Source of the DNA: Ravibacter sp964562455 | GTDB taxonomy: Bacteria; Bacteroidota; Bacteroidia; Cytophagales; Spirosomataceae | Assembly: GCA_964562455.1 (NCBI GenBank) | Contig: CAZLTN010000003.1 | Location: 62,001-126,000 of the forward strand | Direction: 5' to 3' | Length of the DNA: 64,000 nt | In this document: piece by piece, positions 44,797 to 54,500 of the stretch | How the letters are laid out: each line of letters opens with the position of its first letter | Position numbering within the stretch: the stretch's first letter is position 1 | The notes under the pieces: generated by a model | Database searches by the model: none | What the model was told of the DNA's origin: nothing | What the model saw: only the letters and a program-made list of their open reading frames with translations | Made by a program: the position numbers and the translations under genes

Positions 44797-45987
44797 ATGA
44801 AAACAGTCGACTCCTTTAGTTTTGCCGGGCGTAAGGCCCTAGTAAGAGTAGATTTCAATGTCCCGTTAAATGCGAAATTTGAGATTACGGATGATACGCG
44901 TATCAAAGCGACTATTCCCACTATCACAAAGATACTAAATGATGGCGGTTCGGCTATATTGATGTCGCACCTGGGGCGCCCCAAAGACGGCCCAACCGAC
45001 AAGTATTCGCTCCGTCACCTGGTTACGCCACTGTCGTTGATTTTCGGTCGTAATGTAAAATTCGCCGATGACTGTATCGGGGAAAGTGCCGTCTCACAGG
45101 CAGCTTCTCTCCAGCCCGGAGAAATACTTCTCCTGGAAAACCTCCGTTTTTACAAAGAAGAGGAAAAAGGAGATGAGGCCTTTGCCGGAAAGCTTGCCGC
45201 CTTGGGCGATGTATGGGTAAACGACGCTTTCGGAACGGCGCACCGGGCGCATGCTTCTACTGCTGTGATCAGTAAGTTCTTTAAGGACAAGGTGGCGGGC
45301 TACGTGCTCCAGGCCGAGCTCGATAATGCCCAGCGTATCCTCGAAGAGGCTGAGAAACCTTTTACGGCCATAATGGGCGGTGCCAAGATTTCAGATAAAA
45401 TACTGATCATCGAGAAGCTTCTCGATAAAGTAAATAACCTGATTATCGGGGGAGGAATGTCGTATACTTTCTCCAAAGCGCTTGGCGGAAGCATAGGGAA
45501 TTCGTTGCTGGAGGAAGACAAGCAGGAGCTTACGCTGGAGATTCTTGAAAAAGCCAAAAGCAAAGGAGTGCAGTTGTACCTCCCGGTAGATACCGTCATA
45601 GCCAACGATTTTAAAAACGATGCCGAAAGAAAGGTAGTCCCTGCCGGCGAAATACCCGACGGATGGGAGGGGCTGGATATCGGTCCTGAAACCGTAGAGC
45701 TTTTCAAAAATGTAGTGGCGGGATCCAAAACCATCTTGTGGAACGGACCGATGGGTGTTTTCGAATTCCCGAATTTCGCCAAGGGAACCAATGCAATTGC
45801 GCAGGCTGTAGTGGCGGCTACTGAAGAAAACAACGCTTTTTCCCTTATAGGAGGCGGCGATTCGGCATCGGCCATCAATAATGCCGGGTTCGGCGACCGC
45901 GTGAGCTATGTCTCTACCGGCGGCGGCGCGCTCCTCGAGTATATGGAAGGTAAAGTCCTTCCGGGAGTAGCGGCGCTGGAAGAATAA
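44797..45987 (+). CDS. pgk: Phosphoglycerate kinase
   Basis: A 396-residue glycolytic enzyme that transfers phosphate between 1,3-bisphosphoglycerate and ADP. The N-domain signature KALVRVDFNVPL and the substrate motif SHLGRPKDGP are intact; the C-domain has the nucleotide-binding IMGGAKISDK, WNGPMGVFE and GGGDSASA stretches. Length is standard. It is divergent from the FAN1-like gene and followed by the REP-rich region. It appears to be transcribed alone. Confidence 0.98.
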   Translation: MKTVDSFSFAGRKALVRVDFNVPLNAKFEITDDTRIKATIPTITKILNDGGSAILMSHLGRPKDGPTDKYSLRHLVTPLSLIFGRNVKFADDCIGESAVSQAASLQPGEILLLENLRFYKEEEKGDEAFAGKLAALGDVWVNDAFGTAHRAHASTAVISKFFKDKVAGYVLQAELDNAQRILEEAEKPFTAIMGGAKISDKILIIEKLLDKVNNLIIGGGMSYTFSKALGGSIGNSLLEEDKQELTLEILEKAKSKGVQLYLPVDTVIANDFKNDAERKVVPAGEIPDGWEGLDIGPETVELFKNVVAGSKTILWNGPMGVFEFPNFAKGTNAIAQAVVAATEENNAFSLIGGGDSASAINNAGFGDRVSYVSTGGGALLEYMEGKVLPGVAALEE

Positions 45988-46086
45988 GAGTACCCCTTCT
46001 TCCGGCTTCTGAAATAACAACAGATGCTACCGAATGCGTTATCAGGCACTCTGTCTGTAAAAAATACGGTACATCGATTGGAAATT

Positions 46087-46140
46087 ATGCCCCGTATGGG
46101 CTACCGTTCCTGACGAACAGGTAGCTTTCATACGGGGCAT
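46087..46140. repeat. REP-like palindrome A
   Basis: A perfect 12-bp pair ATGCCCCGTATG (46087-46098) / CATACGGGGCAT (46129-46140) with an inner GCTACC / GGTAGC. It shares GCCCCGTATG and GTAGC with the elements at 46412 and 46514. Upstream (46040-46075) is CAGGCACT and CTGTAAAAAAT, also found before the second element, so the repeat unit extends leftwards. Confidence 0.8.
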
Positions 46141-46189
46141 TTTGTCTATTCTTCAAAATATGGTCATTCTTCAAATTTAAAATGGAAAA

Positions 46190-46375
46190 TTATAGAACTA
46201 TTTTTCCATGTTGAAATCTTTTACTCATTGAAGGCGTTTTAGGTATATCAAAGTCAATAACCCCTTCTTCTTGTTTTTCATCTTCGCAGGTTTTTATTCC
46301 AGTTATATTTCTTTTGAGGTTGCTCATGACGATGCTGTCTGAATATGCACGCCTTAGAAATGTGCCGTCAGGCAC
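46190..46375 (-). CDS. Doubtful small ORF between REP elements
   Basis: A 61-codon frame that begins with GTG inside a palindromic repeat (GTGCCGTCAGGCAC at 46361-46374) and reads PDGTFLRRAYSDSIVMSNL, then a charged stretch KTCEDEKQEEGVIDFDIPKT. A start at Met17 (SNLKRNI) would give 45 residues. It is more AT rich than its neighbours. Because its beginning lies in the repeat, it may be repeat-derived or a remnant of a gene carried with the element. I recognise no family. Confidence 0.25.
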   Translation of the reverse strand: MPDGTFLRRAYSDSIVMSNLKRNITGIKTCEDEKQEEGVIDFDIPKTPSMSKRFQHGKIVL

Positions 46376-46411
46376 TACCGATCTGTAAAAAATGAAATCC
46401 GATGTAAACCG

Positions 46412-46481
46412 CGTGCCCCGTATGGGGCTACCCCGTAGCGGAACGTCCGTCTATCTGTTGGGTAGCCCCATACGGGGCACG
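46412..46481. repeat. REP-like palindrome B (22-bp perfect arms)
   Basis: A perfect 22-bp inverted pair, beginning CGTGCCCCGTATGGGGC (46412) and ending with its complement at 46481, with a loop of 26 bases. The best-preserved copy of the family in this window, followed by a half copy at 46514. Confidence 0.85.
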
Positions 46482-46513
46482 TTGTCGGCAGATGTCTTCC
46501 TGTTGCTATAGAT

Positions 46514-46533
46514 GGGTAGCCCCTGACGGGGCA
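46514..46533. repeat. REP-like half element C
   Basis: GGGTAGCCCCTGACGGGGCA is a single arm of the same family with the central CATA changed to TGA, making a short hairpin of its own (GCCCC-TGAC-GGGGC). It lies 4 bases beyond the alkaline phosphatase stop codon (46538) and could act as its terminator. Confidence 0.75.
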
Positions 46534-46537
46534 TTTA

Positions 46538-47926
46538 TCAATGCGCTACCTGAGCTGCTGCGAGCATAATATTATGCAGGTCGCTATTTTTAATATGCGG
46601 CCGGATAAGCTCGCTTCCCGGTCCGAAAGCTCCCAGTTCCACGAAGTCGGCAGAATGCCCGGTACCTGCCCAACTTACAGACGTATAGGCCGTTTGGATC
46701 TCACCGAGTTGCCTGAAAGGTAGCTTGTAGGGATTGTAAAGCCCTTCTTCTTTTGGCGCTGTATAAAAAGTCAGCAACAGCTCTGCTTCTTCTTTTTTAA
46801 TGGCATATCCCTGGGCTGCTTCGATACGCTCTATGACCTGGGCGGGTTTGAAATGGTGCGTAATGCCTCTCAGAATCCAGTCATTTGTATTTTTGAAAGT
46901 CTGGATACGGTCGAAATTGCTGTCTTTGCCGAACAGGCCCGGGTTGGCATTACCGTGGTCTGTAGTGAAGATCACAAGTGTTTCACCGTCTTTTTTTGCG
47001 AAATCGATGGCAGTCTTTAACGCCTCATCGAGCGCTATCTGATCATACAGGAGTCCTCCGACATCGTTGGAGTGCGCAGCCCAGTCGACCTTACCTCCTT
47101 CTATCTGCATTGCAAAACCTTTCGGATTCCTGGAAAGGCGTGTGATCGCCGCTGCGGTCATTTCCGCAAGAGAAGGCGTCGCGGCAAGAATTTCGTTGCT
47201 GGCCGATGCATCCAGTGAAAAAGGAAGCCCGTTTTCTACAAACGCCCCTAAAAGGGGTTTGGAGGAGGTAGCGGCTGCAAGCAGCGCATTCCTGTCATGA
47301 ACTACGTTATATCCTGCTTTCGAAAACGCGCCGAATACGTCCGCTTTATCTTTACGGAGCTCACCACTGAAAAATTCTTTTCCGCCACCCAGTAGCACAT
47401 CGAATTTTAACGTGAGATACTGCTGTGCGATTTCGTCCTGGCTGCCGCGCGAGGCGCTGTTTACAGAGAAGCCCGCAGGCGTTGCGTGGGTGATGGGAAC
47501 GGTTGTAACGCAGCCGACCGATTTACCGGCTTCCTTGAACTTCTGCAGGATAGGCTTGTTAAAGCTACCGTCAGCATTGACATTCAGGGAGCCGTTAGGA
47601 ACTTTGACGCCCCCGCCCCAGGCAGAGCTGCCGGCAGCAGAATCAGTTACCAAGGCACTGGCCGAAGAGGTATCTACCAACGCTCTTACGGCCTGGTTTT
47701 CTTCGTAAAGCTTCAGCCAGGTGCTCCTGCGCCCTTCTTTTCTCCGGAGCAGGAGGTCAGCCATATTCAAAGTGCCGGTACTCATGCCATCACTGACAAT
47801 GAAGATAATGTTTTTGGCTTTTTTTCCTTTGGAAAGCGCTTGTGCATACACAGAGTTTCCTCCTGGTAAAAGCGAGGTGCCCAGGAATGCCAGGGAACTG
47901 TTTCTGAAAAAATCTCTTCTTTTCAT
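46538..47926 (-). CDS. Exported alkaline phosphatase
   Basis: A 462-residue periplasmic phosphomonoesterase of the PhoA superfamily. The N-terminus KRRDFFRNSSLAFLGTSLLPG is a twin-arginine-like signal. Active-site pieces: metal Asp in IIFIVSDGMSTG, nucleophile Ser in VTDSAAGSSAWG, metal ligands in EGGKVDWAAHSND and IFTTDHGNAN, and the final His in GTGHSADFVELGAFGPG. The classic active-site Arg position cannot be assigned by eye. A REP-like element lies right after the stop. It would release phosphate from organic esters; no pho regulator is nearby. Confidence 0.93.
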   Translation of the reverse strand: MKRRDFFRNSSLAFLGTSLLPGGNSVYAQALSKGKKAKNIIFIVSDGMSTGTLNMADLLLRRKEGRRSTWLKLYEENQAVRALVDTSSASALVTDSAAGSSAWGGGVKVPNGSLNVNADGSFNKPILQKFKEAGKSVGCVTTVPITHATPAGFSVNSASRGSQDEIAQQYLTLKFDVLLGGGKEFFSGELRKDKADVFGAFSKAGYNVVHDRNALLAAATSSKPLLGAFVENGLPFSLDASASNEILAATPSLAEMTAAAITRLSRNPKGFAMQIEGGKVDWAAHSNDVGGLLYDQIALDEALKTAIDFAKKDGETLVIFTTDHGNANPGLFGKDSNFDRIQTFKNTNDWILRGITHHFKPAQVIERIEAAQGYAIKKEEAELLLTFYTAPKEEGLYNPYKLPFRQLGEIQTAYTSVSWAGTGHSADFVELGAFGPGSELIRPHIKNSDLHNIMLAAAQVAH

Positions 47927-47953
47927 TTAGAATAAACGGGTATTGGATTGTTG

Positions 47954-48041
47954 TTTTGAATACTTGATAAAAGTCCCTGAGCGAAGTCGAAGGGGGTTTA
48001 TTTTGAATATCTAATAATGGCTCCTGGGCGGAGTCGAAGGG
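47954..48041. repeat. Two direct repeats with CTGAGCGAAGTCGAAGG motif
   Basis: Two diverged units of about 42 bp (from 47954 and 48000) each begin TTTTGAATA and end in CCTGAGCGAAGTCGAAGGG or CCTGGGCGGAGTCGAAGGG. The same motif in inverted form occurs in the repeats at 59180. The rest of 47927-48176 (250 bp) holds only AT-rich DNA and a promoter candidate. Confidence 0.75.
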
Positions 48042-48139
48042 CCATAGATCACAGCATGATAATTAACCCACCGTAAAGTTATACGACTTACTCTCAAAAA
48101 AATACCTTTTCATGTAAAGATCAGATGAAGCTTTTTACG

Positions 48140-48147
48140 TATTTTTG
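48140..48147 (+). promoter_or_regulatory. Candidate -7 promoter box (TAnnTTTG)
   Basis: TATTTTTG fits the Bacteroidota -7 consensus and lies 29 bp before the start of the small histidine-rich gene. No TTG at -33 is clear. Tentative. Confidence 0.4.
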
Positions 48148-48176
48148 GCTATATTTCATTTTTCCGGTAAAGAAAA

Positions 48177-48533
48177 ATGCAGCGAAGCAAATGGCTGGGT
48201 TATGGTATGGTGCTGTTATGGGGATTTGTACTCTCCATCAACATCCTGTTTCGCCATGCCCACAGGCTGCCTGACGGAAGAATAATCTCGCACGTTCACC
48301 CTTTTAAATGGACAGGCGAAAAGGGGCCGGTTCCTTATAACCCGCACAGCAAGTCGGAGCTTTCATGGCTCGATGTACATAGCAATACACCATTTTTCGG
48401 AGAAGCCCCCCAGGAATATAACCTGCCGGAGTACATCCTCCCGCAGACCGGGCTTGTTTCGGACTATACTTTTTGCTTCATTTCCTGCCGCATAGAGCCG
48501 GAAAACCCCAGGGGACCGCCCGCACTCGGATAG
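48177..48533 (+). CDS. Small histidine-rich membrane-anchored protein
   Basis: A 118-residue protein with an N-terminal signal anchor (WLGYGMVLLWGFVLSINILF) followed by a histidine-rich segment: RHAHRLPDGRIISHVHPFKW and PYNPHSKSELSWLDVHS. Proteins of this shape occur upstream of TonB-dependent receptors in Bacteroidota, and the His pairs suggest metal binding in the periplasm. The C-terminus has two cysteines (FCFISCRIEP). It is 147 bp before the receptor gene on the same strand, so the two may be coexpressed in metal uptake. The function is inferred. Confidence 0.7.
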   Translation: MQRSKWLGYGMVLLWGFVLSINILFRHAHRLPDGRIISHVHPFKWTGEKGPVPYNPHSKSELSWLDVHSNTPFFGEAPQEYNLPEYILPQTGLVSDYTFCFISCRIEPENPRGPPALG

Positions 48534-48680
48534 CCTTCTCCTTATGGCCTGAAATTGTGCTCTTTTCAGCATTTGCGTACTATCCGCAGAATGTATGTTT
48601 AGATATCCGTACAGTTTGTACCGGTTTGCATTAACCAGGTCCGGAATCCATCTATTTATTTATTACAGTGCGGAAAAATT

Positions 48681-50954
48681 ATGAAGTTATTTCATTTATA
48701 CCTGGCATTATCGTTATTGCCGTGGGCAGGCTATGCCCAAAATAAACCAGGCGGCTCGCTTGAAGGGAATATTCGTTCGGCAAAAACATCTGTCCCGTTT
48801 GCCTCTGTCTCCCTGATGGGTACCTCGTTCGGCGCGCTTGCAGACTCTTCGGGCTACTTTTCAATAATAAGTATCCCCCCCGGCCAATACGAAGCGGTCG
48901 TTTCGGCTATGGGTTATCAGACGGTTAAAAAGAAGCTCGATATCAGGAGCGGGTTAAAGACGGCACTGAACGTCGATCTTATACAGTCCGATATGAACCT
49001 CGACGAGGTAGTGGTAACCGGAACCCTTAAAGAGGTATCTAAGCTGGACAGCCCGGTACCGGTCGACATAGTCACTCCCAGGTTTTTGGCCAAGAACCCT
49101 ACGCCCAGCATTTTCGAAGGACTGTCATATGTAAACGGCATCAGGCCGCAGATCAACTGTAGTGTCTGCAATACCGGTGATATCCACATTAATGGTCTGG
49201 AGGGACCCTACACGATGGTATTGATCGACGGTGTACCGATCGTGAGCGGCCTGGCAAGCGTTTACGGGCTTACCGGTATCCCCAACAGCCTGATCGAGCG
49301 TATCGAAATTGTAAAGGGGCCGGCTTCTACTTTATACGGATCGGAAGCGGTAGGAGGGTTGATCAACGTCATCACAAAAGATAACAGGAAAGCGCCGGCA
49401 TTTACAGCCGATGTGTTCGCAACGGGCTACCGCGAGTACAATGCAGACCTCGGAGGCAAATTCTCTATAGGAAAAAACGCGACATCCCTCCTGGGGATTA
49501 ATTATTTTAACTACCAGCATCCGGTCGATAAAAACGGTGACGGGTTTACGGATCTCACGCTGCAACACCGCATTTCGGTTTTTAATAAATGGCAGTTCAG
49601 CCATGCCGACGGGAGGACGTCTTCTGTTGCAGCCAGGTACTTCAACGAAGACAGGTGGGGCGGACAGATGAACTGGTCGCGCCGCTACAGGGGCGGTGAC
49701 GAGGTCTATGGCGAAAGCATATACACCCGCCGGTTTGAAGTAATCGGCTCGTACCAGTTGCCGGTGAGTGAGAAGGTCACCCTGCAGTATTCTTTCAACA
49801 CCCATCACCAGAACTCCGTTTACGGCGATACACCTTACCTGGCCGACCAGCGGATAGGCTTTGCCCAGCTTCTCTGGGATAAAACTGCCGGGAACCATAG
49901 CCTGTTGGTAGGTGCGCCTTTCAGGTATACCTATTATAATGACAATACACCTGCCACTTCGACTATCGACGGGCGGGACAAAGCCAGCGAAACCTATCTT
50001 CCGGGCGTATTTGTACAGGACGAAATCAACCTTGGTAAAAGCACGCTGCTCCTGGGCGCGAGGTACGATTACAACTCCATACACGGCCATATCTTCACCC
50101 CGAGAGTTGCCTGGAAAAGAAAACTGGGCCAGGCAGATGTCCTGCGGCTGAACATAGGGAGAGGTTACAGGGTCGTGAACCTCTTTACCGAAGAGCACTC
50201 TGCGCTGACCGGCGCCAGGGAAGTAGTCATTATGAACGAGCTGAAACCAGAACAAAGCTGGAATGCAAACCTGAATTTCGTAAAAAAAGTAGTTACGGGC
50301 AGTTCGTTTATCGGGATCGATGCTGCGCTGTTTTACACTCATTTTACCAATCGTATACTCCCTGATTATGATACCGATGCGCTGAAAATTATCTATGATA
50401 ACCTGGAAGGGTATTCAGTATCGAGGGGGATAAGCCTTAACCTTGACTACAACCTTCCTGTTCCTCTTAAAATAGCCGTAGGGGCGACCTTATCCGAGAA
50501 CTTTCTTATGGAAAACGGGGTCAAAACTATCCCGGTGCTGACCGAAAGGATAATGGGAGTAGCCACGATTTCCTACGATTGGGAAAAGGCAGGCATGACC
50601 ATAGACTACACCGCGAATGCATACGGGCCCATGCGGTTGCCGCTATTGAGCGAAGACGACCCGAGGGATGAATATTCGCCTTTATGGTCGATTCAGAATA
50701 TTCAGCTTACAAAAAAAATAGGGGAGCGCTGGGAGCTTTACGGGGGCGTCAAAAACCTGCTTAACTTTCGTCCGCCGGCCAATTCCATAGCCAGGCCGTT
50801 CGATCCGTTTAACCGCCAGGTAGTATTTGACGACCAGGGCGAAGTTGTAGCCACACCCGGAAACCCTCACCGGCTGACGTTTGATCCAAGTTATGTTTTT
50901 GCCTCCAATCAAGGCATCCGGGGGTTTGCAGGTATCCGGTACAGGTTGCAATAA
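48681..50954 (+). CDS. TonB-dependent outer-membrane receptor
   Basis: A 757-residue receptor: signal peptide (FHLYLALSLLPWAGYAQ), carboxypeptidase-like regulatory domain (GGSLEGNIRSAKTSVPFASV, about 24-105), plug with TonB-box-like LDEVVVTGT, then RIEIVKGPASTLYGSEAVGG, and a 22-stranded barrel ending in FAGIRYRLQ. The plug has a pair of cysteines in NCSVCNTGDIHINGLEG, as in the subgroup related to colicin I and copper or siderophore receptors. Together with the upstream histidine-rich protein, metal or metallophore uptake is likely, but the ligand is not identifiable. It is not paired with a SusD, so it is not a glycan receptor. Confidence 0.93.
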   Translation: MKLFHLYLALSLLPWAGYAQNKPGGSLEGNIRSAKTSVPFASVSLMGTSFGALADSSGYFSIISIPPGQYEAVVSAMGYQTVKKKLDIRSGLKTALNVDLIQSDMNLDEVVVTGTLKEVSKLDSPVPVDIVTPRFLAKNPTPSIFEGLSYVNGIRPQINCSVCNTGDIHINGLEGPYTMVLIDGVPIVSGLASVYGLTGIPNSLIERIEIVKGPASTLYGSEAVGGLINVITKDNRKAPAFTADVFATGYREYNADLGGKFSIGKNATSLLGINYFNYQHPVDKNGDGFTDLTLQHRISVFNKWQFSHADGRTSSVAARYFNEDRWGGQMNWSRRYRGGDEVYGESIYTRRFEVIGSYQLPVSEKVTLQYSFNTHHQNSVYGDTPYLADQRIGFAQLLWDKTAGNHSLLVGAPFRYTYYNDNTPATSTIDGRDKASETYLPGVFVQDEINLGKSTLLLGARYDYNSIHGHIFTPRVAWKRKLGQADVLRLNIGRGYRVVNLFTEEHSALTGAREVVIMNELKPEQSWNANLNFVKKVVTGSSFIGIDAALFYTHFTNRILPDYDTDALKIIYDNLEGYSVSRGISLNLDYNLPVPLKIAVGATLSENFLMENGVKTIPVLTERIMGVATISYDWEKAGMTIDYTANAYGPMRLPLLSEDDPRDEYSPLWSIQNIQLTKKIGERWELYGGVKNLLNFRPPANSIARPFDPFNRQVVFDDQGEVVATPGNPHRLTFDPSYVFASNQGIRGFAGIRYRLQ

Positions 50955-51503
50955 TTACAACTTTAGCTTACCGCTACATCAAAAGTTTGACCGTTTAATA
51001 AAAAAAAATTAAAATCATAGGATTTATCATATAGCTTTTTTTATTTTACATCATAGAAATTATACGACCCGAATCTATTCACCAAATAATAGAAAGTAGT
51101 AGTTTTAAACATATTCACCCGGTCCGGTCGGTTTGAAAACAGTTGTCCCCCCCTTCTATGTTTTCAATATTCTGCCAGGACTATAGCAAACAGGTACATT
51201 AACAAAAACACTTTTTTTCTTATGAAGCCGATCACTGGTTAACAAAGTTTCACCCTCACAGTCTGGTGTGTCAAAAGATTCTTTACCCCCTCAGGGAATC
51301 TTTAGAGATGTTCTCGTATACACAGCTATAGACTGACTTTCCTGCATGTTTTAGTCGACGTTGGTCCCTCCCTGAGGGGGCCGGGGCCGTTGGTGATGAT
51401 CATATTGCCTTTCAGGCAGCCTGCTTCAGCATGTCTTTTTCTATCATTTCCAGCTTTGCTTTTTGAATTCTTCCCCCCTACAAAAGTTAAATCTTTGAAC
51501 ACT
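50955..51503. other. 549-bp intergenic region, AT-rich then structured
   Basis: The first part (50990-51120) is very AT rich with long A/T runs and no open frame of interest. The second part holds two overlapping inverted repeats (51274-51380, listed separately). A frame open from 51390 is treated as leader rather than coding. No RNA gene that I can recognise. Confidence 0.6.
51274..51380 (+). promoter_or_regulatory. Possible structured leader with alternative hairpins
   Basis: AAAGATTC (51274-51281) pairs with GAATCTTT (51296-51303), while CCCCCTCAGGGA (51286-51297) pairs perfectly with TCCCTGAGGGGG (51369-51380). The two stems overlap by two bases and cannot form together fully, as in an attenuator or riboswitch. 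They lie about 125-230 bp before the DUF11 protein start. No known class is recognised. Confidence 0.35.
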
Positions 51504-54500
51504 GTGAACAAAATTCATACTCGATTTCCACGTCATTCGATATTCTCTAATCTATTCTCCCAGGGTCTTTTACGTATCGCAGTCTTTGCCTTGTCTGCTT
51601 TCTTTCTGACCTTCCATTCCAAAGTTGTTAAGGCTGAAGGCTCGGGCAGATGGGGTGTGACCGGTAACCGCCAAGCCAACCTGATAGGTGCGACTACCGG
51701 TAATAACGGCGGCGACAATGAGGGCTACGTAAAAAGAGGCTATATGCTGCTGCCCTCCGACACGCAGGGATACCTGACCGAACACAGGCTCTACGTTTGG
51801 GTAAAAAATGGCGAAACAGTCTTCTGGGGTTTTCACCAGGACGGAGATGAAGAGAACAACAGATCTATGACTTTCCGGTGGTATTACGATACTCAGCCTA
51901 ACAGTCCGGCCGGTGTTCCGGATTATTTCCCGGATGCAAAAACCTCCGGGACCGGGCGAACGACGATGCAGGAGGTATCTTTTTACCCGAGAAACAGTAA
52001 CTCGAATACACAGGGAATCCCGCAGAACGCCAGTCGTGCGACAGCCGGACCCCGGCAGATCGTAGGAAATGCAACGGGCTATTATGCGCATTCTTTCAAG
52101 AATGAAACGGGCCAGGACCGCGCTTTCTGGCTTGAGATAACCTATGGGAACAACAACTCAAACGCAGAAAGAAGGGAGTTTAACTTTTGGGATATTACGG
52201 TAGCTAAGGAAGATTCTCCAGGTAACTATACTGTTCATCCGGGACGGGTATACTGCAAATACTGGCACCTTGTCAATTCACTTCCCACTTCATCGGGGTC
52301 GTCCAACAGCACTTCATTTCCGAAAGGAGAAAACGAGTATGATGGTTTCGGGTTTTATATCCCTATCGACAATGCAAACACCAATGTCAACGATTTCTTT
52401 GTGAAATATGCCAATTTTGGCGGATCCAATGCGGGCTTTGTAGTGTTTTTTGCCAATTCTACCGGGCCGGGCACTGACAATAACTTTGCGGAGGACAGGA
52501 AATCCAAGGCTGGTATATCCACGAGAACACAGTACCCGTTGTTTCTAAACAATCCCGATCCGAGTGTATGGCCTTCCGCTATACTCCCGGAATGGAGTGT
52601 TACACCCGTTTTTTTCAAAAGGATGGGCACTTCGGGTGGGCAGGGTGAATTCACCGTTACGGTCAATACGGCCTGTGTGATCGATATCCTGCTCGATCTG
52701 AACAACAATAACGTCTACGATCCTGCTACCGACCTCCTCTTCAATCATCAGTTTACAGGCCCGGGCAGCTACGTCTTCGAGTGGGACGGTAAATATGCAA
52801 ACGGGACCGACGTGCCGGTTGGAAATACAATAAAGTTTATTTCATCCCTGGCGTTTTTCCCCGTCCATTTCCCGATTTTCGATATGGAGCAGTCTCTGGG
52901 AATCGCCATCTGGCACATAAGGCCCGGTACGCCCTATGACGATGTTCTTTACTGGGACGACACCAATATTACCGGAAGCCTGGCGGATGCAGGTAATCCC
53001 AAGAGCAATACGACCGGCCGGTCGGGCAGGAGTCATAAATGGTTCGCTGTTGGTGATGCCGGTTATAGCCAGAACAATACCATCAACACCTGGACAGGCG
53101 CTTATAACAGGAGCGTGACCAGTACCACGATGTTTAATTACGACGATGAGGTAGATCTTGCGGTCACTAAAAAGATAGCTTCCGGAGAGAACCCTGAACC
53201 GGAAGATCTTAAAGATGAAATAGCAGTTGCCGCCGGAGAGAAAGTGACTTTTAAAATTACCGTAAAAAACCTGGCCATTGATGGAAATACGCCTGTCACC
53301 GCCACTGGCGTGAAAGTAAAAGATATCCTGCCTGCCGGATACACCCTGGTGAGTATGGATCTCCCTCCCGGTACTTCATGGGATGCGCTGAATAACGACT
53401 GGGTTATCGGCGATATGGAGGTCGGCGCGGAGCTCACCATGGTTATCATAGCCGAAGTCAAGTCTACGGGGCCTTATCTGAACGAGGCCGTAGCCAGCGC
53501 AAATGAAAGTGAAACGAACTACACCAATAACAAGGATGACGCTACCCTGAAGCAATTCCAGGTTTCCGGAAACGTATTTCACGATCCTGATGCAGGTAAT
53601 GTCAATATCAGTACTACCGGTGGAATTAATACGATTCCGGCCGGCGTATATGCCAATCTTGTAGATGGTCAGACTGTAGTCGCAAGCGTGCTGGTTCCTC
53701 ATACCGCTGCTCCGGGATGTGAGCCGGACTGTCCTGTTATCGGAGCTTTCAGCTTCAATACCATCCCCGGGCAGTTTACTGTTGCGCTGTCATCTGCTTT
53801 CATCACTCCTGGCTCGCCCCTCCCTGTTTCCCTGCCGCTTCCCACCGGATGGAGAAACACGGGAGATTTCAACGGCGCTCCGAATACAGGAACCAACGCA
53901 TCAAGTGTCGACGGTAAAAGCGAGGCTTTTGATGTTGTAGATGCAGACGTTTCTAACATCAATTTCGGTATTCAGAAGCCCCCCGTCACAGACGATTCCA
54001 AATATTCGCTCCTGGAGGAGCCGGTTTCAGGTATTACGCTTCCGCTCGATGGAACGATAGAAGCCAAAAGCAACAAAACCCTCGATGAAATCATAGCTTC
54101 CGATGCCGATGGACAATTGACCACGCTTATCATCACATCGCTGGCCGAAGCTATGCCAAGCGGAAGCGGTACGCCCGGCATACCGGTATTGCTATATGAC
54201 GGTGTTCCGGTTGTCTTAAATACACCGATCACCGGTTTTGATCCGGCAAAACTTTCAATAAGGCTCGATGGCGGCAATTATGTCGGCGTGTTCTTCAAGT
54301 TCAAAGTAATAGACAACGGCGGAGCCGAATCCAATATCTCGACCTACACCGTAGACTGGCTCAGCCCGCTGCCGGTAAAATGGAAGTCGGTCGACGTGAA
54401 AGAGGAAAACAGTAATGCTGTCGTATCCTGGAGCACTACCGAAGAACTGAATGTCGATTATTTCGAAGTGCAGTATAGCGCTGATGCCCGGAGCTGGCAA

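Noticed and set aside
49332..50342. Open frame of 336 codons on the minus strand
   Set aside because: It is antisense to the TonB-dependent receptor, whose plug and barrel motifs are certain.
51390..51503. Earlier start for the DUF11/T9SS protein
   Set aside because: The 38 extra residues do not resemble a signal peptide continuation, and a proper signal peptide follows the GTG at 51504.
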